Positions 16,583-25,244 of a stretch of DNA of 64,000 bases are shown here, in pieces. Below the pieces are notes generated by a model, which worked only from the letters and a program-made list of their open reading frames with translations, did no database searches and was not told the DNA's origin. The DNA lies in the NCBI RefSeq assembly GCF_900167255.1, contig NZ_FUYB01000004.1:1-64000 (forward strand), read 5' to 3'. The translations under genes and the position numbers were made by a program. Source of the DNA: Thiothrix eikelboomii (GTDB lineage: Bacteria > Pseudomonadota > Gammaproteobacteria > Thiotrichales > Thiotrichaceae). Position 1 is the first letter of the stretch, and each line of letters begins with the position of its first letter.

Positions 16583-16887
16583 TCTGTTCCAGAGTCAGGG
16601 AGCGCTAGATTTTAGCATGTCTTTTGGGGTAGCGCCTGCTTTTCAGTTGCAGGATTTGTTGGGGGGGCGTAGTTAGTGGCGATTTGCTGAAGCGATGTAG
16701 ATAGAAGTAGCAGCCTAACTCAGAAGAGCTTAGCTCTATGATTTTTAAAATAATTATCTAGAATTCAGTGAATTAACTTGTTATCATAAAATTAATTTAT
16801 TAAAACATATGAGCCTCTCCGGCACTGTTAGGGCAAGCAGCAGGTGAGGCATTCTCTTCGGCAAGCAACCAATTAATAGTAAAACAA
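16583..16887. other. Divergent intergenic region, 305 bases
   Basis: This region separates purM from the gene at 16888. It contains an AT-rich centre with probable promoters, a small palindrome AGAGCT...AGCTCT near 16725-16737, and, just before the downstream start, a GCCTC...GAGGC stem around 16813-16850 that could fold in the mRNA leader. It matches no riboswitch class recognised here. Confidence 0.4.
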
Positions 16888-18195
16888 ATGCAAGCTAAGA
16901 CCATACTGATCGGCTTAATCCTCAGCGTATTAAGCTTAACGCCTTGGATAATTCAAGCAGACACTTTAAGCAGCCATCGACCGCAACCAGACTTTGATCA
17001 AGACGGTTTAGGCGATGAATTAGAGCGGCAACTCAAGACTGATCCGGCTTTAGCGGATACTGATGGGGATGGTGTTTTAGATGGTATTGAAGTGGGCGCT
17101 AATCCTAAGCAGCCTCTTGATACGGATCAAGACTCAATCATCAATGCGGTTGATTGGGAGGATGATGGTGATCAAATTCCCAGCGTGTTGGAATCCAAGC
17201 AGGATACAGATCAGGATGGTTTGGCTAATTATCTAGATTTGGATAGCGATGCCGATGGTCAGCCTGATCAGGAGGAGGCGAGGCTGGCAGGTCTAGATAG
17301 CGATCAGGATGGCATTGATGATCGGTTTGATGCTGATTTCACTCAAGGCCAAGATCGGAATGGTGATGGTGTGGATGATAAAAGCGTGTTAGTGGCGGCG
17401 ATCACCCAGTTTAGCTCAAAACCCGTATTGGCGACTCAATCGCTCACTCCAGCAGTGCCACCTAGCCCAGCTTTAAAGCCAAGTACTGAAGTCAGTAGTA
17501 CTAATGAAGTGTTAGAGGTGGAAGTATCCGAAACCGCTGAGCTTAGTATGGTGGTTAATCCGTCATTATTTGAAGGTAATGCCCGTATTTTAGCAAAAAA
17601 ACCTGATACCGATGGGGATGGTGTCCCTGATGACTTAGAGCTAGGTTTGGATGCCAAGCACCCCGTCGATACCGATGGGGATGGTATTTTTGATTTTCTA
17701 GACGAAGATGATGATGGCGATCATGTGCTGACGGTCATCGAAGGTGAGGCGGATCGAGATGGAGATGGGCGCGTTAATTACTTGGATGTGGATGAAAGTG
17801 GTTATTTTTATTGCGCTAATTCTGGGCGAATTGTCAAAGGAATTAAACACTTTAAAATCACCCCGAGTCATGAGGTAGTCTTGCAAGCTGATGCAAAAAC
17901 TGGACGTTATCGTTGGTATGCTCTTAAACCCGGAACTTATACCTTGCAATTTATTTTGCCTAAAGGCTTGCGTACTGTGACTGAGCTAGAAAAGGGGCAG
18001 CTCTATGTGACGGGTGCAAATGGTGCGGTAGTCAATCTCGGCTGGAGTGAAAGTATTAGTCAAGAAGGGCGGTTAGCACGCTTTAATCCACAACAATTAC
18101 CAGTTTGGTATAGCTCATTTGTGATTCAAGCGGGCGCTCCACCGATTATTAATCAGAATATTCCTTTAACCGGTGAAGCCTGCCTGAGCCGTTAA
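16888..18195 (+). CDS. Secreted thrombospondin type 3 calcium-repeat protein
   Basis: The 435-residue product has a signal peptide (about 1-24, ending WIIQA). Residues 35-150 and again 235-300 carry strings of Asp-rich calcium loops (DQDGLGDELE, DTDGDGVLDGIE, DGDQIPSVLE, DTDGDGVPDDLE), the TSP type 3 pattern. A Pro/Ser/Thr linker separates the two blocks, and the C-terminal 130 residues look like a beta-sandwich (YALKPGTYTLQFILPKGLR), similar to SdrD-B domains. It is probably exported and stiffened by Ca2+; an adhesive or envelope role is inference. It stands alone, tail to tail with the aminotransferase, with nine bases between them. Confidence 0.85.
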   Translation: MQAKTILIGLILSVLSLTPWIIQADTLSSHRPQPDFDQDGLGDELERQLKTDPALADTDGDGVLDGIEVGANPKQPLDTDQDSIINAVDWEDDGDQIPSVLESKQDTDQDGLANYLDLDSDADGQPDQEEARLAGLDSDQDGIDDRFDADFTQGQDRNGDGVDDKSVLVAAITQFSSKPVLATQSLTPAVPPSPALKPSTEVSSTNEVLEVEVSETAELSMVVNPSLFEGNARILAKKPDTDGDGVPDDLELGLDAKHPVDTDGDGIFDFLDEDDDGDHVLTVIEGEADRDGDGRVNYLDVDESGYFYCANSGRIVKGIKHFKITPSHEVVLQADAKTGRYRWYALKPGTYTLQFILPKGLRTVTELEKGQLYVTGANGAVVNLGWSESISQEGRLARFNPQQLPVWYSSFVIQAGAPPIINQNIPLTGEACLSR

Positions 18196-18204
18196 ATTTT
18201 AAGC

Positions 18205-19368
18205 TCACAAATGCTTAGCTAACCGCTCTACGGCTTGTTCAAGTTCGGCTAAAGCAGTGGTATAGGCAAAGCGAACATGGATTTTTGCTGCCGACTCACC
18301 GAAGTCAATGCCGGGAGTAAATGCGACTCCAGCGGTTTCTAATAAACGTAGGCTCAAGGCATGACTATTGTCACTAAAGCGCTCCGCATCCGCATAGATG
18401 TAAAAAGCACCTTGTGGATTGTTCTGAATCTTAAAGCCTAAGTTTTGTAAGGCGGGGAGCAGAAAGTCACGGCGCTTGGCAAATTCAAAACGACGCTCTT
18501 CCGTAATCGCCAGTGTCGTTGGTTGAAACGCTGCGAGTGCAGCATATTGTGCAACCGTCGGGGGGGAAAGGAATAAATTCTGTGCTAAACGATTAATCGC
18601 ATCCACGGCATAGTCTGGGGCAATCAACCAGCCTAAACGCCAGCCGGTCATTCCAAAATATTTCGAGAAACTATTCACAATCCAAATATCATCTGCAATG
18701 CTGAGCGCAGTGCTTGGCTCTTGATCATAAGTAAGCCCTTGATAGATTTCATCGACAATAAAAGTCGCTTGTTGTTGGGCGATATAGGTCGATAACTGCT
18801 GGGTGAGTTCAGTACTTAATAAACTACCTGTTGGGTTAGCTGGAGAAGCCAATAAGACCGCCCGAGTCTGCTCGCTCCAAACCTGTTGCACCTGCGCTAG
18901 ACTGGGTTGATAATTGTGTGCAGCTGTCACTGGAATCGAAATCGGTTGCCCTTCAAACAGACGCACCAAATGTCGATTGCAAGGATAACCCGGATCAGTC
19001 AATAAAACTTGATCCTGTGGATTCACTAATACGCCAAGTGCTAATTGCAAAGCACCGGATGCCCCCGGTGTTACGATCACTCGCTCAGGCGCTAGTTTGA
19101 CTTGAAAGCGTTGCCCATACCAAGCAGCGATAGCTTCACGTAATTCGGGAAGGCCACAAGCGGGTGTGTATTTAGTTTGGCCCGCTTTTAAAGCGCGTAA
19201 ACCTGCCTCGACGATGGGTGCGGGGGTACTGAAATCAGGTTCTCCCACTTCCATATGAATAATCGAGCGCCCACTACTCGCTAATTGGCGAGCGCGTGCC
19301 AGAATATCCATGACATGAAAGGCTTGGATGGACTTCATCCGTTCGGCTAAGATAGTAGGCTCGGACAT
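18205..19368 (-). CDS. Class I/II pyridoxal-phosphate aminotransferase
   Basis: This 387-residue cytoplasmic aminotransferase of the aspartate/alanine aminotransferase superfamily shows IHMEVGEPDFSTPAPIVEAG, KYTPACGLPELREAI, ASPANPTGSLL, and the Schiff-base lysine in NSFSKYFGMTGWRLGWL. The C-terminal KIHVRFAYTT holds the carboxylate-binding Arg. The amino donor cannot be decided from the sequence. It is transcribed singly and diverges from the peptidase gene by 35 bases. Confidence 0.9.
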   Translation of the reverse strand: MSEPTILAERMKSIQAFHVMDILARARQLASSGRSIIHMEVGEPDFSTPAPIVEAGLRALKAGQTKYTPACGLPELREAIAAWYGQRFQVKLAPERVIVTPGASGALQLALGVLVNPQDQVLLTDPGYPCNRHLVRLFEGQPISIPVTAAHNYQPSLAQVQQVWSEQTRAVLLASPANPTGSLLSTELTQQLSTYIAQQQATFIVDEIYQGLTYDQEPSTALSIADDIWIVNSFSKYFGMTGWRLGWLIAPDYAVDAINRLAQNLFLSPPTVAQYAALAAFQPTTLAITEERRFEFAKRRDFLLPALQNLGFKIQNNPQGAFYIYADAERFSDNSHALSLRLLETAGVAFTPGIDFGESAAKIHVRFAYTTALAELEQAVERLAKHL

Positions 19369-19403
19369 AATAATTAATCACTTAAAACAATAAGGCTTGA
19401 AAA

Positions 19404-20228
19404 ATGGTCAGGGCTATAACAATCCTAACAGGCTTAACGCTACTCGCTTGTGCTTGCACAACACAAGCTTTTCCTACACAGCAAGCCGTTCCCGGTGGGC
19501 TGGTAATCATTCCTGTCGCTAAGCAATCGCAAGCAGCACCCCTTGCGTATTATGCGGGACAACGAGTCACCATCGTTCCGCATCAGGGCGAGTGGCTGGC
19601 TTTAGTCGGTATTCCTTTAGATGCCAAGCCAGGACCACAGCAACTGGAGGTGGCTAGTGCAGGTCAGCAGGAAACGATCAGTTTTGCAATTAGCCATAAG
19701 TCTTATCGAACCCAACGCTTACGGCTGGCAGATCATAATACCGTTGAGCCTGATGAAGCGTCATCCGCACGAATTATACAGGAATTAGCTTTGCAAAAGC
19801 GCTTGGTTAGACAGTTTTCAGAGCAAGAAGCTCAGACTGAATTTATTCGCCCAGTGGCTGGGCGGGATAGTGGACGTTTTGGTTTGCGGCGTATTTTAAA
19901 TGGGCATCAGCGTCAGCCGCATAGTGGGATGGATATAGCAGCGGCGAGTGGTACACCAGTTAGGGTTGCTGCCTCGGGTAGAGTTATCTATACGGGTACA
20001 CTATTTTTTAGTGGTCAGGTAGTTTATGTTGATCATGGAGGTGGACTTTTAAGTATGTACGCCCACTTGAGCCAAATTCATGTGCAACAGGGTGAAATGG
20101 TCACGCAAGGTGATTTATTAGGTTTGGTCGGAAAAACTGGGCGAGCCACCGGACCACATTTGCATTGGTCGGTTTATTTGAATGGGGCAGCGGTTAATCC
20201 GGCTTTATTTCTGCAGAAAGGCAATTGA
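19404..20228 (+). CDS. M23-family peptidoglycan endopeptidase (LytM-type)
   Basis: The 274-residue protein has an N-terminal signal with a possible lipobox (LLACAC near residue 16). Residues 25-125 form a beta-rich N-domain, and the C-terminal 130 residues are a peptidase M23 domain: GRFGLRRILNG, HSGMDIAAASGTPV (first Zn ligands H and D), VVYVDHGGGLLSMYAHLS and GPHLHWSVY (HxH). All zinc ligands are present, so it is probably an active cross-link hydrolase in the periplasm rather than an EnvC-like activator. The start is close to the divergent aminotransferase, so the promoters overlap. Confidence 0.9.
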   Translation: MVRAITILTGLTLLACACTTQAFPTQQAVPGGLVIIPVAKQSQAAPLAYYAGQRVTIVPHQGEWLALVGIPLDAKPGPQQLEVASAGQQETISFAISHKSYRTQRLRLADHNTVEPDEASSARIIQELALQKRLVRQFSEQEAQTEFIRPVAGRDSGRFGLRRILNGHQRQPHSGMDIAAASGTPVRVAASGRVIYTGTLFFSGQVVYVDHGGGLLSMYAHLSQIHVQQGEMVTQGDLLGLVGKTGRATGPHLHWSVYLNGAAVNPALFLQKGN

Positions 20229-20606
20229 TTAAAAATCAGTCCATATATTCAGGTTTGATTCAGTGCTGAATCAATAAAATAGCTTCAACTTCAGCAGGAA
20301 TCGCGAAAATTGGGGTTTGTGGTAGCGGTTCTGTCGTCACGACGATGCTGTAATAAAAAAATAATGTTTCCGCCGTTCTGACACTCAATGGCTTAGAGGT
20401 TTCAGAATGACGCGAGCTGAGGTTGCCGTTCCTGATTTGCCTTCACAACCGGCCATTCATTGGGGAGCTGGTTGTTGGGTAGATTAGGAGCTGTCAGGGA
20501 TAGGCTGTGTATAACGCCATCCTTGATTTCCAAAGACTTGATCTTTGGAGTTCTTGAGTCACCTTCACAAAGCAAGCGGATCATGCTTTTTAGATCCGCT
20601 TTTTTA
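20229..20606 (+). ncRNA. Candidate structured small RNA or long leader (unidentified)
   Basis: This gene-free stretch holds a series of hairpins on the plus strand: TTGATTCA/TGAATCAA (20255-20274), ACAACCGGC with GCTGGTTGT (20445-20475), TCCAAAGA/TCTTTGGA (20529-20549), and a final T-tailed terminator (20574-20606). No credible long reading frame is present on either strand; a 60-codon frame on the minus strand (20402-20584) looks incidental. It did not match tmRNA, RNase P RNA, SRP RNA or 6S RNA as remembered. It may instead be just the M23 gene's 3' region. Confidence 0.35.
20574..20606 (+). terminator. Rho-independent terminator
   Basis: AAGCGGATC at 20574-20582 pairs perfectly with GATCCGCTT at 20593-20601 and is followed by a run of T to 20606. 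It ends whatever transcript crosses 20229-20573. Confidence 0.85.
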
Positions 20607-20674
20607 TTTCAGCTAGTATAGAAAATTTTTATTAAATAAACAAGACCTGAATACCTAGGGTCGGTAACATTTCT

Positions 20675-21052
20675 TTATATTTCGCTATGAGTACCCGCTT
20701 TAATGGGTGCTAGGGGCGCTAAGCCATAGTGGCGACGTGCTCGATCACACGCCTCATTCGGCTCCCCCGCTTCCCATGACGCATTAAATTCTCTGCAAGG
20801 TGAAGGCCGTTGAGGATGAATGCTGCACAACACTGTTTGCCCTACCACACCTTGCAAGGCGCAACAGCGAGGCTTTGGTTGATCAGTGCCTTTCATGGCT
20901 GAGCGATGCGGGGAAATAGGCTGAGTTAATTCCGTAGGTACATATCCTCCGGGAGCAGCATCCGTCTCGCCCCAGTAAAAAGACACGCGAAAGCATGCAC
21001 AACAAGCACCACAGCTTAAACAGGGATTAGGTGAACTAAGAGGATTTGGCAT
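20675..21052 (-). CDS. YkgJ-family cysteine-cluster protein
   Basis: This 125-residue protein has the YkgJ pattern of metal-binding cysteines: PCLSCGACCACF near the N-terminus, then RCCALQG, LCSIHPQRPSPCREF and a late EACDRAR. The family probably binds zinc or an iron-sulfur centre; its role is not known. It is single-domain, cytoplasmic and co-directional with nhaR (35-base gap), so the two may share a transcript. Confidence 0.85.
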   Translation of the reverse strand: MPNPLSSPNPCLSCGACCACFRVSFYWGETDAAPGGYVPTELTQPISPHRSAMKGTDQPKPRCCALQGVVGQTVLCSIHPQRPSPCREFNASWEAGEPNEACDRARRHYGLAPLAPIKAGTHSEI

Positions 21053-21087
21053 GATTTTACCTTATGCGCTGAGTGTAAACTGTGAGC

Positions 21088-21984
21088 TTAGTGTAACCAG
21101 CCTTGAGCATGTTCAGTAATGGCTTTAATGGCAGGATGAGTGATTTTTCGCTCAATCGAGATGGCATAGAAATTCTCATTAATATCACAACTGCGGCCAA
21201 TTACTTCTACACGACCTTCTTGTTGTAAAACCGCCTCTAAGGCAGTGGGCGCAATAAATATACCTGTGCCTGCAAAACCAAAAGCTTGCATTAAAGCACT
21301 ATCATCAAACTCACCAACAATCATCGGGCGAACTTGTTGATTATGAAACCATGTGAGCAGTTTAGTCCGAATAGCGGCACCCTCACTTAAAATTAACAGC
21401 GGTGCACCATCTAAACAGCTTGGAAATTCACCTGCTAAGCTCGCTTTCAGCGCGGGGCTTGCAAAAAAACTAATCCCACTTGAGCCTAGCTTATGGCTAA
21501 AACCTTTGACATTCATAGTATTAGGCATCGGACTATCTGCAATCACTAACTCCATCCGATGTACTGCTAAATCGGCAATAAGGTCAGATAATTTACCCTC
21601 AGTGCAGACAATATGAACTTTTTTCTGCATAGACATGGCGGGTTCTAGTAAACGATAAGCAATCGACTTAGGCACTAAATCCGAAACGCCGACTCTAAAC
21701 AATTGAGCATGGCCTTTCAGCAGGTGTTGTAGGACTTGTTCCAACTCATCGCCTAATTGAAAGATCTCATTAGCATAGTTTAAGGCAACTTGCCCTGCCT
21801 CTGTCAGCTCAAGACCACGGCCTTGGCGTTTGAACAGATCAGTGCCTAAAGAAGCTTCTAATAAGCTAATTTGGCCACTTAAAGTTTGCGGTGTTAAGTG
21901 CAAGCTTTCACTGGCTCGTGCAAGGCTGCCCGCCGTGGCGACCTCGCGCATATAGTAAAGGTGTTTGTAGTTAATCATGGTCAT
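21088..21984 (-). CDS. nhaR: LysR-type regulator NhaR
   Basis: This 298-residue LysR protein begins INYKHLYYMREVATAGSLAR, with the helix-turn-helix RASESLHLTPQTLSGQISLL that is characteristic of NhaR. Its C-terminal ligand domain contains VRPMIVGEFDDSALMQAFG. NhaR activates Na+/H+ antiporter and stress genes in response to Na+ in Escherichia coli; no nhaA is present in this window, so its targets lie elsewhere. AAGGA precedes the ATG at 21984. It is divergent from the Rrf2 gene across 124 AT-rich bases. Confidence 0.9.
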   Translation of the reverse strand: MTMINYKHLYYMREVATAGSLARASESLHLTPQTLSGQISLLEASLGTDLFKRQGRGLELTEAGQVALNYANEIFQLGDELEQVLQHLLKGHAQLFRVGVSDLVPKSIAYRLLEPAMSMQKKVHIVCTEGKLSDLIADLAVHRMELVIADSPMPNTMNVKGFSHKLGSSGISFFASPALKASLAGEFPSCLDGAPLLILSEGAAIRTKLLTWFHNQQVRPMIVGEFDDSALMQAFGFAGTGIFIAPTALEAVLQQEGRVEVIGRSCDINENFYAISIERKITHPAIKAITEHAQGWLH

Positions 21985-22028
21985 TAAGTTCCTTAAAAAG
22001 CTTCGTTTTTTACGAACTAAACAGGTTC

Positions 22029-22042
22029 AAAATTCGAATTTT
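22029..22042. promoter_or_regulatory. 14-base AT-rich palindrome between nhaR and the Rrf2 gene
   Basis: AAAATTC/GAATTTT is a perfect palindrome in the divergent promoter region, with a second small inverted repeat (TTCGT/ACGAA, 22002-22016) nearby. LysR and Rrf2 regulators both use such sites; which protein binds is unknown. Confidence 0.35.
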
Positions 22043-22108
22043 TATTAAAGTGGTTCTTTTATATACTCTCTACATGCCTTAAGTAAACCGTTATATAGGA
22101 GACGGCAG

Positions 22109-22597
22109 ATGAAACTGACAACACAAAGCCAACGCGCAGTGATGGCAATGCTGGCGTTGGCATTACATAACGATCGCAAGGTACTCCGGTTAAGCAATCT
22201 CGCTAAAGAACAAGGGATTTCTTTATCGTATATGGAGCAACTATTTTATAGTTTGCGCCATGCGGGTTTAGTCGAAGGGATTCGTGGCCCCGGTGGTGGC
22301 TATCGTTTAGGTCGCCCAGCAGGGCGAATTTCGATTGCCGATATCGTTCGGGCGATTGAAACGCATGGTGAAGAAGATCGTGATGCCGCTGCTTGCTCGA
22401 ATCAGGCTAATATTGATGCGATGTTGGTCGGTTTAGATGAGCGTGTCGCTGAGTTTCTAGATGGTATTAGTCTAGAAAGCTTAACTTATAAACATAAAAA
22501 GCAAGAAACAGCTTATCGTCCGGGGACGACAGCGAGTTTGATTGCCCGTATGTTTCCTGCACGGGGTGGTTTTATGCCCCAACCTGCAGGTGCATAA
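22109..22597 (+). CDS. Rrf2-family regulator without the usual cluster cysteines
   Basis: This 162-residue protein has the Rrf2 winged helix: LTTQSQRAVMAMLALALH, LAKEQGISLSYMEQLFYSLR and GLVEGIRGPGGGYRLGRPAG with its wing, as in IscR. IscR binds a [2Fe-2S] cluster through three cysteines around residue 100. Here only one cysteine is present in that region (DAAACSNQ), so a cluster of the IscR type is unlikely. The strong AGGAGA site seven bases before the ATG fixes the start. It stands alone, not beside iscS or iscU. Its ligand and targets are unknown. Confidence 0.85.
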   Translation: MKLTTQSQRAVMAMLALALHNDRKVLRLSNLAKEQGISLSYMEQLFYSLRHAGLVEGIRGPGGGYRLGRPAGRISIADIVRAIETHGEEDRDAAACSNQANIDAMLVGLDERVAEFLDGISLESLTYKHKKQETAYRPGTTASLIARMFPARGGFMPQPAGA

Positions 22598-22708
22598 ATA
22601 GATGCTTACTTGGTAAGTGTTTGATAACTGTTTGATTAAACTTGGTTTGATTGAAGTTCACTCTCAGCTGCCTGACTCCTCCTTAATCGCTACTGGCAGC
22701 TCATGTCG

Positions 22709-22742
22709 AGCGGGGTTGTCGCAAACATCAACCCCGCTTTTT
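22709..22742 (+). terminator. Rho-independent terminator after the Rrf2 gene
   Basis: AGCGGGGTTG at 22709-22718 pairs perfectly with CAACCCCGCT at 22729-22738, followed by T residues to 22742. It separates the Rrf2 gene from the convergent gene ending at 22752. Confidence 0.88.
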
Positions 22743-22751
22743 AAGTACCGC

Positions 22752-24377
22752 TTAAGATTCACGCCCTAGAATACGATTAAACCATGCACCGATTCGTGAA
22801 GGCCGTGTTCCTGTTCCTGTTGATGGGCTTCTCGAGGGTGGTGTCGTGGTCGTAGTCGTTGGGTTAGGACTTGAAGGAGTCGGTGCAGGCACCGGTGGCG
22901 TATCGGTTGCTGCACGTACCGTACCATTTGAGAAAGCAATCAAGCGTTCAACAACTTTTGCTAAGGGTGCTCGATCATTCAGTGCAGCTTGAATCGCAGA
23001 GGTTCGCCAACTCACTGGCATGGCGCGTCGTATATCATCCCAATTACCACTGGCGGAGTTCTCATAGCGAGTTTGGGCTGGTGTCCCTTTGGCGGGTGTC
23101 CATAAGAAATCAGGGTGTTCATTCCGATACCATTCACCGCCAATAATCACATCATTCGCATCGAGTTCTAAATCATATTCATAAGCGACTTGTTGGATAG
23201 AATCATAAGCGGCTTGATCCTCCTCACGTTGAGTCGGGTTAACTTCTACGATATAGGACACTAACATAGACACACCGACGACGGAGCGGGTTTGAGGGCT
23301 ACGGAAGCGTTTAAATTTATCAGTCGTATAAGCACTAATCGCGAGCTTAGCCTGTGCTAAGTTACTCGTGGCTTTACGAGTCTGGGGATTAAAGTAGGTA
23401 TAGCTATAACCATACACAGGTTGATTCCAGACTTCATAATCAAAGGTGACATCAAAGACCATACTGCGTTTCGCCACGCCAATTTGATTCACAACCGCTA
23501 AATGCCAAGTACCCGGATTAGTATCGAAGCATTGCGCAGAGGTAACCCGCCCGGTACTTTGATCTAAGCTTGGGTTTTTATCATTACACCGCCCACCAAT
23601 AAACCGAGTACGAGCAGGCATATTCGCCCATAGTAAGGAAGCAAGCGCTTTAATATCGGCTGGGAAGAATTTAATCGGAACATTGTCAGGGGTGACAAGG
23701 GTGACTGCTTTTTTAGGGCGAGCCAGCATATAGGCAGCGGGTGCCCAACCGTGGCAAATACCCATCCACGATTCAACCGAACCCGTTGCATCATAAAAGC
23801 TTTTACCATCCGCCCACATCCGTTGAGTCAGGCTGCCCTCCGCATCTCCGATGATGGCATCGTATTTTTCTGCCGGAGACAGGCGGTTAATCCGTGAGGC
23901 ACTCCGACTTTTGATAATCGCTGCCACAGGATTAGCTGCCACGTAATTCCAGTTTTTTTGCCAATCGTCACTATTGGGAAAGTTGGGATCACCATAACGC
24001 GCACCTAATTCACCTTTGTATAAACCCCAATAATCATCTGACCACGGTGTTTCAGCGAGTTTGGCCTGCTTAAGCTTAGCGGTTTCCATCTCTTGAAGTT
24101 TGGTATAGCGCAAAGCATCAACGAGATTAACCGCCTTATCATTGGCTGCCGCTGCCGCCCGTGCAGTCCCCTGCGAGTTGAGAGCTAAAGCGCGTTGGCG
24201 CGCTAGGTCACGAGCCTCCACAAAGCGACGATTGGCAATGGTCGTGGCTCCAAATAAAGTTACTCCCGCGACGGGATTGCCATTCGCATCGTATTTGGTG
24301 GGCTTTTCATTCATGAATGCCACTGGATTGCGATTAAAAGCATCTAGGCGGGCATTAATCTCAGCTTCTCGATCCAT
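22752..24377 (-). CDS. Transglutaminase-elicitor-like protein
   Basis: This 541-residue protein contains a Cys-His block, SWMGICHGWAPAAYML (near 205-220), followed by PADIKALASLLWA, DTNPGTWHLAVVNQIG and VFDVTFDYEVWNQPVYGY. This order (Trp-rich Cys motif, later His, then Asp) fits a papain/transglutaminase fold of the elicitor type known from Phytophthora and Vibrio; the assignment is by motif, not by search. The last 50 residues are a Pro/Thr/Ser linker and a short basic tail (RIGAWFNRIL). No classical signal peptide is visible, so any export would be non-Sec. AAGGA before the ATG supports the start. Confidence 0.55.
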   Translation of the reverse strand: MDREAEINARLDAFNRNPVAFMNEKPTKYDANGNPVAGVTLFGATTIANRRFVEARDLARQRALALNSQGTARAAAAANDKAVNLVDALRYTKLQEMETAKLKQAKLAETPWSDDYWGLYKGELGARYGDPNFPNSDDWQKNWNYVAANPVAAIIKSRSASRINRLSPAEKYDAIIGDAEGSLTQRMWADGKSFYDATGSVESWMGICHGWAPAAYMLARPKKAVTLVTPDNVPIKFFPADIKALASLLWANMPARTRFIGGRCNDKNPSLDQSTGRVTSAQCFDTNPGTWHLAVVNQIGVAKRSMVFDVTFDYEVWNQPVYGYSYTYFNPQTRKATSNLAQAKLAISAYTTDKFKRFRSPQTRSVVGVSMLVSYIVEVNPTQREEDQAAYDSIQQVAYEYDLELDANDVIIGGEWYRNEHPDFLWTPAKGTPAQTRYENSASGNWDDIRRAMPVSWRTSAIQAALNDRAPLAKVVERLIAFSNGTVRAATDTPPVPAPTPSSPNPTTTTTTPPSRSPSTGTGTRPSRIGAWFNRILGRES

Positions 24378-24581
24378 CGGGTGTTCCTTGCTTGGGCTTG
24401 TTAGTATCAGCTAATTATAGTGTGTTCAGGCAAGTTTGCTGATTCGCTGGGTTATCTAGCGTGGGTCAGCACCCAACAGTCGATGAACTCACGTGGGTAT
24501 TGCAGAGGTAGATCTACTTTTACCCACGAGGAGTGCTCATGCTAGGTCATATAAAACTCTAAATCATATAAATTAGCCTGA
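24378..24581. promoter_or_regulatory. Upstream region of the transglutaminase-like gene, with an inverted repeat
   Basis: CGTGGGTA at 24492-24499 and TACCCACG at 24521-24528 are perfect inverted copies 21 bases apart. Transcription of the 541-residue gene starts from this region. A function as operator or as terminator of the gene reading in from the right (none is known) cannot be decided. Confidence 0.3.
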
Positions 24582-25244
24582 CTAAAAATTAATAGTCAAA
24601 CTACCCATTAATTCTCCACCTTTATAATTTGAGTTTAATCTTGAGCCATTTGCTGCTTTATGGCTATGTGATTTGCCAAGATTAGCGTATTGATAATCTA
24701 AACCTAGGTTAATGTGTTTACTAACCGCGAGATTAACTCCTGCACCCACCCCATAAGCCGCTTTGGTTTTTGCACGCTTCGCATAAGTCAGGGTATTAAC
24801 ATCATCTTGAGCCAGTCGACCCTGTAAACTATTACGTGCTAAACCCACACTGCCTTTTGCATAAGCTTGCAGATTATAAGCCATTGGTAGACGATAAACT
24901 CCGCTTACCATCAGGGCTTTATGCTGACTCTTAGCCTGCTCCACTTCATAATAAGCACGTTCGCCATGCGCTTTCCAGCCGCGTCTGCGCCAGTCGACTT
25001 CGACGCTGTATTGAGAGTTTAAGTGATAACCGAGGCGTAGATCGGTGATTTTGGTTTTATCCAGTGAGCCGTGATCAGCGCCTTTAGCGGGGAGTGATAA
25101 GTTTCTTTTTGCACCCCCCGTCTGTTGGCTGAGCTTGGGTTTATGATAAGTTTTACCAGCCGCAACTCCGCCGTACCAACGAGTTTCTGCATAAGCAAAG
25201 TTTGAGATACATAAACAACAACTGACAATTATTAATTTTTTCAT
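24582..25244 (-). CDS. Outer-membrane beta-barrel protein (OmpA/OmpW-like size)
   Basis: The 220-residue precursor has a clear signal peptide (MKKLIIVSCCLCISNFAYA, cut before ETRW). Alternating hydrophobic strands follow (WYGGVAAGKTY, LRLGYHLNSQYSVEVDW, YGVGAGVNLAVSKHINLGLDYQYANLG), and the protein ends in the outer-membrane signature GSLTINF with terminal Phe. An eight-stranded barrel is expected. The ligand or function is unknown. GAGG before the ATG supports the start; it is monocistronic. Confidence 0.85.
   Translation of the reverse strand: MKKLIIVSCCLCISNFAYAETRWYGGVAAGKTYHKPKLSQQTGGAKRNLSLPAKGADHGSLDKTKITDLRLGYHLNSQYSVEVDWRRRGWKAHGERAYYEVEQAKSQHKALMVSGVYRLPMAYNLQAYAKGSVGLARNSLQGRLAQDDVNTLTYAKRAKTKAAYGVGAGVNLAVSKHINLGLDYQYANLGKSHSHKAANGSRLNSNYKGGELMGSLTINF

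Noticed and set aside
16808-16870. Possible cyclic-di-GMP or other riboswitch before the calcium-repeat protein gene
   Set aside because: A GCCTC/GAGGC stem and GGGCAAGCAG sequence suggested it, but the conserved tetraloop and core of the GEMM class are not present.
20402-20584. A 60-codon minus-strand frame in the intergenic region
   Set aside because: It starts inside the terminator stem, has no ribosome site and overlaps a series of hairpins; a structured RNA or nothing is more likely.
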